Below, piece by piece: positions 58,330 through 64,000 of a stretch of 64,000 nt of DNA. Made by a program: the position numbers and the translations under genes. The stretch is from assembly GCA_964243985.1 (NCBI GenBank), contig CAXTHJ010000002.1, positions 1-64,000 of the forward strand, in the 5' to 3' direction. Below the pieces are notes generated by a model that was not told where the DNA came from, ran no database searches, and saw only the letters and a program-made list of their open reading frames with translations. The stretch's first letter is position 1. Each line of letters begins with the position of its first letter. Source of the stretch: CAIOYC01 sp964243985. GTDB taxonomy: Bacteria; Pseudomonadota; Alphaproteobacteria; Caulobacterales; Caulobacteraceae.

Positions 58330-58641
58330 ATGACCGACACGTCCAATCAGGGCGCGGCTTCGGCTGCGCCTGCCCAACCGCCGAAGGTGAAGCCCTACGT
58401 GATCACATGGCCCGAGACGCGGGATGTGATCGCGGTGGCATCCACCATCTTGTTCGGCGCCGCCTATCTCGCTCCGTGGGTGATCGGTGCTCCGAAGGGC
58501 TCCGAACAATACATGGGTCAGATGCAGGGCGCGCTGATCACGCAGTGGGCAGGCATCATGGGCTGGTACTTCGGCGCCTCCAAGGGATCGGCCGCAAAGG
58601 ACGACACGATCGCGGCGATGGCGAAAGACGCCCGGCCGTGA
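58330..58641 (+). CDS. putative holin
   Basis: 103 aa with two hydrophobic stretches (VIAVASTILFGAAYLAPWVI and GALITQWAGIMGWYFGAS) and a charged C-terminus. Directly overlaps the endolysin start (GTGA). This matches small two-span holins that release the endolysin. Confidence 0.68.
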   Translation: MTDTSNQGAASAAPAQPPKVKPYVITWPETRDVIAVASTILFGAAYLAPWVIGAPKGSEQYMGQMQGALITQWAGIMGWYFGASKGSAAKDDTIAAMAKDARP

Positions 58642-59294
58642 GCCCGGCGCCGCTCGTCACGTCAGCGCAGCTGCAGCAGCTTGCACCGCGCTCCAACTTC
58701 GCCGTGCTGGCGCCGCTGATAAGCGCCGCCGCCGTCCACTATGCCATCACCACGCCGCTGCGCTTGGCTCATTGGCTGGCCCAAGGCGCCTTCGAGAGCC
58801 AAGGCTTCGAGCTCTTCGAGGAAAGCTTGAACTACTCCGCCGAGCGGCTGTGTCAGGTGTGGCCGGGCAGGTTCAGAACTCTCGCCGACGCCGAGCCCTT
58901 TGCCTACAGCCCGCAGAAGCTGGCGGACGCTGTCTATGCCGGACGCATGGGCAACACCGGGCCGAACGACGGCTGGGAGTACCGCGGCAGGGGAGTCTTC
59001 CAGCTTACCGGGAAAGACGCCTACGCCCAAGTCGGGCGCATCTGCGGTCAGCCTTATGTCGATCACCCGGATATGGTCGCCGGGCCCGAGGGCGCGGCCG
59101 ACACTGCTGGCGGCTTCTGGAAGTGGAAAGACTGCAACGCCCTGGCAGACTGCGATGACGTCGCCGGCGTCACGCTGCGGGTCAACGGTGGGCTCAACGG
59201 CCTTACCGACCGGCAAGCATGGCTGAGGCGCACTAAGGCCATCTGGGCTGTGTCGCCGCCGCCCGCAGCACCGTCTCTCGCACAGGCAGCGTAG
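58638..59294 (+). CDS. endolysin, GH19-type muramidase/chitinase fold
   Basis: 218 aa from GTG overlapping the holin stop. GH19 motifs: HWLAQGAFESQGF (catalytic Glu53), EYRGRGVFQLTGKDAY and GGFWKWKDCNALADCDD. Degrades peptidoglycan for lysis. No signal peptide, so release depends on the holin. Confidence 0.85.
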   Translation: MSPAPLVTSAQLQQLAPRSNFAVLAPLISAAAVHYAITTPLRLAHWLAQGAFESQGFELFEESLNYSAERLCQVWPGRFRTLADAEPFAYSPQKLADAVYAGRMGNTGPNDGWEYRGRGVFQLTGKDAYAQVGRICGQPYVDHPDMVAGPEGAADTAGGFWKWKDCNALADCDDVAGVTLRVNGGLNGLTDRQAWLRRTKAIWAVSPPPAAPSLAQAA

Positions 59295-59300
59295 GCGCCC

Positions 59301-59777
59301 ATGACCCTCACCGCTTGGGCCGCAGCCCTATGGCTCCGCATCACCAAACCCGTTTCCTCGGCCCCGAGCGCCCCGCCAGCGCCGCCGGCCATCATCTCAA
59401 AGGCGAAGGAAGAACCTATCATGTCCGATGCAACCGTAATCCTCCGTGACGCAGGCTTTGGCCCGGCCTTGGACGCCGTGGAAGACGTGGAGAAGGCCGT
59501 GGGCCTCCTGACGTCTCCCGAAGGCTTGACGGCCGCGAACGTCAGCTCCCTGGCCAACAAGGCTGCGGCGGCGACCGTGGCCGTCACCAGCGCCGCTCAG
59601 ACCGTCGCCGCCAACCCCGTCGGCACGGGCTTCATGCTTGCCGAAGACGCCGTGGGCGTGCTTACCCCGGTCATCCTGGCCGCCCTAACTAAGAAGGCGG
59701 GGACGGCTGGCACGATCGCTATCTCCACGATCCCGACGCTGCTCACCGAGTTCCAGGCGATCATCGGCAAACTCTAA
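59301..59777 (+). CDS. hypothetical protein after endolysin
   Basis: 158 aa from 59301, or 118 aa from Met at 59421, which has GAAGGA 10 nt upstream and may be the real start. The body is Ala-rich and helical with a hydrophobic middle (LTPVILAALTKKAGTAGTIA). Similar proteins often follow phage lysozymes; function unknown. Confidence 0.55.
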   Translation: MTLTAWAAALWLRITKPVSSAPSAPPAPPAIISKAKEEPIMSDATVILRDAGFGPALDAVEDVEKAVGLLTSPEGLTAANVSSLANKAAAATVAVTSAAQTVAANPVGTGFMLAEDAVGVLTPVILAALTKKAGTAGTIAISTIPTLLTEFQAIIGKL

Positions 59778-59806
59778 CCCGCACTGCCCCACTTCTTAGC
59801 GCTAGC

Positions 59807-59845
59807 GCCGCCGGCGGGTCCTTAATCGGGCTCGCCGGCGGCTTT
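59807..59845 (+). terminator. end-of-late-operon hairpin
   Basis: GCCGCCGGC / GCCGGCGGC 9-bp stem (59807-59815 with 59834-59842) followed by TTTGCG, 30 bp after the last late gene. T tract is short. 59846-59948 shows no gene. Confidence 0.6.
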
Positions 59846-59948
59846 GCGTTGGAGCCTCTGTCGCCTACCCGGCGAAAAACGGGCACGGCACAGAACCAAA
59901 TCCAGAACGAAAGGGCGGCGCCCCATCACCATCCGAAGCTTTTGGTGT

Positions 59949-60668
59949 TTAGTCAGCGAAGTGAGCGGCTTCGTCATCCGCCGCCGAAATTTTTGCTAGC
60001 GGGTAGTCCCTCACACCGCTCGGGAAAAATATGTTTTCCGGGGGCCCGACGTAATAGAGCCGCAGTCCGACTGACGTGTAATGATATGTCGGATCGGAGC
60101 CGCTGCGGTAGGCCACGCAAGCAGCGATATTAACAGCGCGCGGCTTAAGCGGCGACGATGCGCCCGCCGCCACCTTGAATGAATCTCTTGGTTCGCCTGG
60201 AAAGACAGCGGTGCCTTCCGACCAATCCTTTTGAGGGCGACACCAGTTTTGCTTGGGACCTGAGCGCTCGCCCTCTGAACCAGTCCAAAGCACTGGGTAA
60301 AACTGAACGCCAACGGCAGGCAATTTCCCGACATTTGTCGCGGTCATCTGAATCCATGCTGATGCGCCGTCCTGAGACATTCTTAGGCGGGGGCGACGTT
60401 TGTCGAAGGTGATTTTCAGAGACAGCCAAGCGCGCTGTTCAGCGCGCGCCTCTGCGAGCTGATTGGCCATAACACTCCGTTGCTGCTCCGCCATAAATGC
60501 GGACACCACGGTCGCTACGGTAGTTGCCACCACTAAAAATATTCCAATGGTATTCGCAATCTCCAAGCACGACGGCCGGGTTCGTCTATTGGAAAGGTGA
60601 CCAATAGTCATCCAAAGGCGCCGTAGCTCCCGGGCGATTTCGCGGTCCGGCACTTTCAAAGAATACAC
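59949..60668 (-). CDS. membrane-anchored accessory protein (moron)
   Basis: 239 aa. One span (IGIFLVVATTVATVVSAFM, about residues 41-59) with an EQRAWLSLKI domain following; this TM plus beta-sandwich pattern is common in phage and alphaproteobacterial accessory genes. Opposite strand to late genes, AT-richer. Possibly a surface or exclusion factor; untested. Confidence 0.6.
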   Translation of the reverse strand: MYSLKVPDREIARELRRLWMTIGHLSNRRTRPSCLEIANTIGIFLVVATTVATVVSAFMAEQQRSVMANQLAEARAEQRAWLSLKITFDKRRPRLRMSQDGASAWIQMTATNVGKLPAVGVQFYPVLWTGSEGERSGPKQNWCRPQKDWSEGTAVFPGEPRDSFKVAAGASSPLKPRAVNIAACVAYRSGSDPTYHYTSVGLRLYYVGPPENIFFPSGVRDYPLAKISAADDEAAHFAD

Positions 60669-60690
60669 CCCTTCAGCGCATGGTTCGATA

Positions 60691-60870
60691 ATGTCTCGGT
60701 TTGAAATCCTGACCTCGTTGATAGGTGTGGCGCAAGGGCCAGTGAGCGCCTATCATCAGGGAGTGAAACTGCTTGATGTTATTCGCCAACTGGTCGAGCG
60801 GCTACCGTGGGTTAAGCGGCGCCGCGAAGCCGAGAGAATGGCCAAATACCGTGATGACGCGCAGTTCTGA
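60691..60870 (+). CDS. small hypothetical protein
   Basis: 59 aa starting MSRFEILTSLIGVAQGPVSA, basic C-terminus. Normal codon use. 22 bp from the divergent membrane protein. 60871-60980 has no supportable gene. Confidence 0.45.
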   Translation: MSRFEILTSLIGVAQGPVSAYHQGVKLLDVIRQLVERLPWVKRRREAERMAKYRDDAQF

Positions 60871-60980
60871 TGCCTAAGGGCCCCAACGGACAGAACTACC
60901 CTGCCACCTAAGGCCGCCGCCACCGGCTTCTTAAGCCGTGCCTTCCGCAAGCAACGACTCACGCATTGAGTCGAGTCGCA

Positions 60981-61217
60981 ATGGCCCAGACCTGGAATTT
61001 CGGAACACCAAAGCGGGGCGAAGCGCACCCCCAGATTAAGGATGTTCGCGTTCAGCGCAACGGCCGGACCTGGACGGCCAGCTACCACGTTGAAGGCGGC
61101 AAGCTGAACGTGTGGGGCGCCTGGGGCTCGCGATCAGAGCCGGTAGGGCGAACGAAGGACTTGAAGAAGCGGGCCGAAGCGCTGTTGACTAACATCCTCG
61201 ACCAGCAGACGGGATAA
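60981..61217 (+). CDS. small hypothetical protein
   Basis: 78 aa starting MAQTWNFGTPKRGEAHPQIK; beta-rich centre (RTWTASYHVEGGKLNVWGAW) and a basic end. An in-frame ATG is also present 15 bp upstream. Family unknown. Confidence 0.5.
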   Translation: MAQTWNFGTPKRGEAHPQIKDVRVQRNGRTWTASYHVEGGKLNVWGAWGSRSEPVGRTKDLKKRAEALLTNILDQQTG

Positions 61218-61272
61218 CGAGCGTCGCACGCTGGGGGCGCCGTACGGCCGGGGCTCCGTTCGGCCGGTTCGA

Positions 61273-61509
61273 TTAGGCTCCGCTTTTCTTACTCGGATCG
61301 AAACCGGGGGGAAGGGGAGGATAGGCTTTGGCGTTCCAGCCGATGTTGGTCTTTAGCGCAGCTTCTGCCCGTACCACCCACGCTTGGGATTTCTGAATCT
61401 CCTCCGGGCTCATCGGGAATTCGCCCCAGCCCTCTTCCTCGCTCTGGATCATCTGACACAGCTCGTCGGGGTGCTCTCTGGCGAGGGTCAAGAGTTCTTC
61501 GTCGGTCAT
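61273..61509 (-). CDS. small hypothetical protein downstream of SRAP gene
   Basis: 78 aa from Met at 61509, overlapping the SRAP stop by 4 bp. Acidic helical (MTDEELLTLAREHPDELCQM). Likely co-transcribed with the SRAP gene. No family recognised. Confidence 0.6.
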   Translation of the reverse strand: MTDEELLTLAREHPDELCQMIQSEEEGWGEFPMSPEEIQKSQAWVVRAEAALKTNIGWNAKAYPPLPPGFDPSKKSGA

Positions 61510-62147
61510 GGCGCTAGCTCCACGTGAAAGGTCCCGGCCGGCGGCGGAACGAACAGGTCCAGCACATCGGCTTCGAGGTCTAGCCATCGGCTCCAGCTTT
61601 CCGGCTCCAGCACCACGACTTGCCGGTCATGGTAGGGCTTCATGTCGTCGCCCGGCGCCGTGGTGAGCATGGTGAAGCTCTCGATGGTCCCGTCCGCCGT
61701 CTCGGCGCGATCCCATAGTCCAGCGATGCAGAACATCTCCTGGCCAGGGACGGTGAACTGCCATTTGGTCTTGGCGCCTTTCTCCCCGGTCCATTCATAG
61801 AAGCCGTCGGTGGGCACGAGGCAACGGCGACGTTTGAACGCGTCGCGGAAGGCGGCTTGGGTCGCGACCGTCTCGCACCGCGCATTGGTGGCCAGGAACT
61901 TCTTCGCTTTGACCGGCTGCTTCCAAAAGTGGGGCACCAAATCCCAGCGCGCTTCCACGATTTCGACACCCACGAAGGGATCGGTCGGATCGAGTGGCCG
62001 GATGAACGGCGCGGGGTTCGTCGGGCGGATGTCGTCGCGGGGCTCGAGGTTGGGCGCGCCGTGCTTGAAAACAAGCGGTAGCTGCACCTGGTCAAAGGCC
62101 GCCTTGAGTAGCTCCAGGCGAACCTTGTTCTTATAGCGATTGCACAT
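61506..62147 (-). CDS. SRAP-domain protein (YedK/HMCES family)
   Basis: 213 aa from Met at 62147, so that Cys2 is exposed after Met removal, as the family requires. Catalytic set visible: Cys2 (MCNRY), Asn88 (TNARCETV), Glu118 (DGFYEW) and His173 (YHDRQVVVL). SRAP proteins crosslink covalently to abasic sites in single-stranded DNA and protect them. A phage copy may guard replicating DNA. Confidence 0.9.
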   Translation of the reverse strand: MCNRYKNKVRLELLKAAFDQVQLPLVFKHGAPNLEPRDDIRPTNPAPFIRPLDPTDPFVGVEIVEARWDLVPHFWKQPVKAKKFLATNARCETVATQAAFRDAFKRRRCLVPTDGFYEWTGEKGAKTKWQFTVPGQEMFCIAGLWDRAETADGTIESFTMLTTAPGDDMKPYHDRQVVVLEPESWSRWLDLEADVLDLFVPPPAGTFHVELAP

Positions 62148-62233
62148 CGGCCCGGTCCTCATTGGCAGTCGAAGGGCTAAGACGCGCAACCTCGAAGAGT
62201 TGCCAAGATCCGCTAGCTCTGTTTGGCTGCGGC

Positions 62234-62533
62234 ATGGATACCGAGACCGACGAGAGAGACAAGATCGCCGTGAAGATCTTCACCACCGTTGTCGAAGCCA
62301 GCAAAGATGGCGGCGAGGTCACGGTCGTCAAGACGGGAATGGCGTTCGACGCTCTGATGATGGTCGCCGCGGTCATCATGGCCAACTCTGAAGAATGCCG
62401 TACCCCACGAGCCGTAGGAGAGCTTTGCGAGACGGTGAGCAAGAACCTTCGGCGCCAAATCCTGGCGGCTCAGCGCGATCCGAGACACGCCGAGGTTTTC
62501 TACGGCGTTTATAAGCCGGACCTCACACACTAG
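62234..62533 (+). CDS. small hypothetical protein
   Basis: 99 aa from Met at 62234 (MDTETDERDKIAVKIFTTVV). A helical segment (TGMAFDALMMVAAVIMANSE) follows. A longer start at 62162 is possible but overlaps the SRAP promoter region. 4-bp overlap with the convergent gene. Confidence 0.5.
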   Translation: MDTETDERDKIAVKIFTTVVEASKDGGEVTVVKTGMAFDALMMVAAVIMANSEECRTPRAVGELCETVSKNLRRQILAAQRDPRHAEVFYGVYKPDLTH

Positions 62534-63111
62534 GACGCACCGAGCCGCGGTTCCGGCAACTCATCATCGTCCAGGGGCTTGGCCTTGCGCCGCTCGATGA
62601 TCGCGCGGCGGACTTCGGCCGCTTCCTCCAAACTGAATGCGCTCCCAAGAAATGACCGCATATCAAGCTCGGCTTGCCTTATGGCGTCAGGCCCATATCG
62701 GTCGATCAGTGCAGACGCCTTCGCCCGCACCTTTGAGCGCCGCCGGCGCAGCTTGCGCAGCCAGCTCAGCTCGATGTCCGCCCGTCGCTTAGCATCCCGA
62801 TCGGCCTGCCAGAGCTTGTGAAGATCGTCGGTCTGGTGGGGATACTCCGGCGTCCGCATGTTGGTTGGCCAGGTGCTGTGACCTGGAAGAGAAGCGATAA
62901 AGAACACCCGCTCTGAGCAGGTCTTCGTTTTGCATTTCGCCTGCCTATTCCAGAGAGAGTAGAGTGGCCCCTTTGCAGCGATTAGGCGCTCAAGATCGAC
63001 TGGCGTGTGGACGTTGCACCGGGGGCAAAAGGCGGACACAGCGGCGCCCGTCTCGTGGAGGTTGCCCACGTTTTCCGACCATGTCGGGACGATCTGAAAG
63101 CTCGCGCCCAT
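62530..63111 (-). CDS. hypothetical protein with Cys-rich N-terminal domain
   Basis: 193 aa. CPRCNVH at about residue 29 and AKCKTKTCSERVFF at about 58 could form a zinc ribbon. The C-terminal half is strongly basic helical (WLRKLRRRRSKVRAKAS). Probably nucleic-acid binding; family not recognised. Confidence 0.6.
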   Translation of the reverse strand: MGASFQIVPTWSENVGNLHETGAAVSAFCPRCNVHTPVDLERLIAAKGPLYSLWNRQAKCKTKTCSERVFFIASLPGHSTWPTNMRTPEYPHQTDDLHKLWQADRDAKRRADIELSWLRKLRRRRSKVRAKASALIDRYGPDAIRQAELDMRSFLGSAFSLEEAAEVRRAIIERRKAKPLDDDELPEPRLGAS

Positions 63112-63153
63112 GAGAACGAAAAAAGAACATTGGGGCGGCAGAGTCGAGTCCGT

Positions 63154-64000
63154 TCAAGTGACTTGATCGAAAAGTGATCCTTGATCTTTCGGGGGTGCTG
63201 TGATGTTCGGCGCTCGCTGGTAGTCGCTGAAGGACCGCCAAAGATATTGGCGGCGGATGACCCACCGTTGAAACTGCTTTAGGTCGTAACGATCACCATA
63301 GACCATGGGGTAGGGTCGAATTCCCCGCTCGACCATCTTGTCGAGCCGATAGTGAATCCGTTCCAACGTCTCGGCCGGATCGTAGCCGATCAGCATGTAG
63401 GCCATCAGGTGGGACGGCGGCACGCCGGCGTCGGCAAGTCGATCAACACCTCGAAAGAATATGCGCTCGTCGCCAACGTTGTCCCACGCAGTGTAAAGCC
63501 GCCGCCGTTGGAAGCCGTCGTCGCGATACTGGATCGACGAGAGCGCGCGTGCGACTTCATTAGTCAAGATGCGGACATTGATCCCTTGGTTGAAGCAGAC
63601 CTTGAAGCCGCCATCCTTAATTTCGGCGACACGCTCACGCCAGTCGGGGTTGCCGAAGAAGTCGTTGTCCAGAAGGTGGATGTGCTTCGGATAGCCGGGG
63701 CCGCGCCAGATGTCGGCGATCGTCGCGACAGATGCTGGCTTACCCTCCTTTTCAGGGACAACGCAGAATGCGCACTTGAGGCGGCAACCACGTTGGGTGA
63801 AACCGATGCTTGCCTTGAAATCTCCCCACGGCTCATAGTCCAGGCCGCTGAAGCCGCCGACGATGCTCTCCACATCAATGCCGCTGCCCGACCCGGTTCC
63901 ACCGACGACGGCATCGGGAAATTCTCGCCTGAATTGCTCCACCGTCTGAACGCTGAAGCTGAATATCGCCGAGCCGTAGATGGCGGAGTAAGCGGGCTCA
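63154..64000 (-). CDS. radical SAM protein (5' end beyond window)
   Basis: At least 282 aa visible; the frame is open to the window edge (reading EPAYSAIYGSAIFSFSVQT before residue 1 of the internal GTG at 63942), so the N-terminus lies outside. Radical SAM cluster CRLKCAFC (CxxxCxxC) near residue 57 of the visible part is followed by SAM-barrel motifs. The B12-binding-like lead (FPDAVVGGTGSGSG) suggests a cobalamin-type radical SAM family. Substrate unknown; similar genes occur in several phages. Confidence 0.8.
   Translation of the reverse strand, partial: EPAYSAIYGSAIFSFSVQTVEQFRREFPDAVVGGTGSGSGIDVESIVGGFSGLDYEPWGDFKASIGFTQRGCRLKCAFCVVPEKEGKPASVATIADIWRGPGYPKHIHLLDNDFFGNPDWRERVAEIKDGGFKVCFNQGINVRILTNEVARALSSIQYRDDGFQRRRLYTAWDNVGDERIFFRGVDRLADAGVPPSHLMAYMLIGYDPAETLERIHYRLDKMVERGIRPYPMVYGDRYDLKQFQRWVIRRQYLWRSFSDYQRAPNITAPPKDQGSLFDQVT

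Larger units (their letters stand above)
13433..64000. mobile_element. temperate phage genome (right end outside window), capsid genes deleted
   Basis: From the tRNA-Val fragment to the window edge the gene content is phage: integrase, early genes, CI/Cro switch, replication genes, terminase, portal, Mu-like contractile tail, lysis, accessory genes. The layout is mosaic, combining an HK97-type portal with Mu/P2-type tail and baseplate. No capsid or prohead protease gene is intact in the window. The right attachment site was not reached, so full length is unknown (more than 50 kb). Confidence 0.92.

Noticed and set aside
1..64000. CRISPR array or insertion sequence
   Set aside because: No regularly spaced direct repeats and no transposase genes were seen anywhere in the window.

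Overview
The window looks like an alphaproteobacterial chromosome, most probably Caulobacterales (Caulobacter / Phenylobacterium type). It has high GC, an ilvD - ilvB - ilvN - ilvC cluster with an ilvB leader, pseudaminic-acid (flagellin glycosylation) genes, and phage genes related to GcrA. The assignment rests on gene content and style only.

Positions 1-13413 are host chromosome. A zinc-less medium-chain dehydrogenase is followed by the branched-chain amino acid genes ilvC, ilvN, ilvB and ilvD, all on the minus strand, with a ferritin-like hydrolase gene between ilvB and ilvD. Next, on the plus strand, come chorismate mutase and prephenate dehydrogenase, a DUF3833 gene on the minus strand, a TraB/GumN-family exported protein, and three genes resembling pseF, pseH and pseG.

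At 13433 a 3' fragment of a tRNA-Val(CAC) gene marks one end of an integrated temperate phage. The prophage runs off the right edge of the window, and the intact tRNA-Val should lie beyond 64000 on the minus strand. The left part (13.8-18.7 kb, minus strand) holds the integrase, an excisionase-like gene and a run of small early genes. The control region (18.7-21.2 kb) holds a LexA/CI-type repressor, a Cro-like protein and two clusters of operators (GTGCG-N5-CGCAC), laid out like lambda OL and OR. Between the clusters, where lambda keeps rex, sits an unusual protein made of about five tandem winged helices. The rightward early region (21.2-28.9 kb) includes DUF2303, a VRR-NUC nuclease, a GP88-like protein fused to a helix-turn-helix, a GcrA-like protein, two tandem DnaA domain-IV proteins and a DUF1376 protein. 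A DUF4258 toxin-antitoxin pair and a tRNA-Gly(UCC) come before the packaging genes.

The late region (30.9-59.8 kb) encodes small and large terminase, an HK97-type portal, connectors, a Mu-like contractile tail (sheath, tube, frameshifted chaperone, tape measure, baseplate), a large fibre/spike cluster and lysis genes. The most striking observation is at 33.9-34.1 kb. The prohead protease and major capsid genes expected after the portal are gone. What remains is about 58 codons of a ClpP-like protease start in INVERTED orientation, joined to the last 17 or so codons of a capsid gene in normal orientation. The element therefore appears to encode terminase, portal, tail and lysis functions but no capsid within this window. 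A two-gene AT-richer insertion (40.3-41.3 kb; DUF6414-like protein with a small coiled-coil partner) and a minus-strand set of small genes, two of them membrane proteins (41.4-42.1 kb), interrupt the tail genes. The right end (59.9-64 kb) carries accessory genes, including an SRAP-domain protein and a radical SAM protein cut by the window edge.
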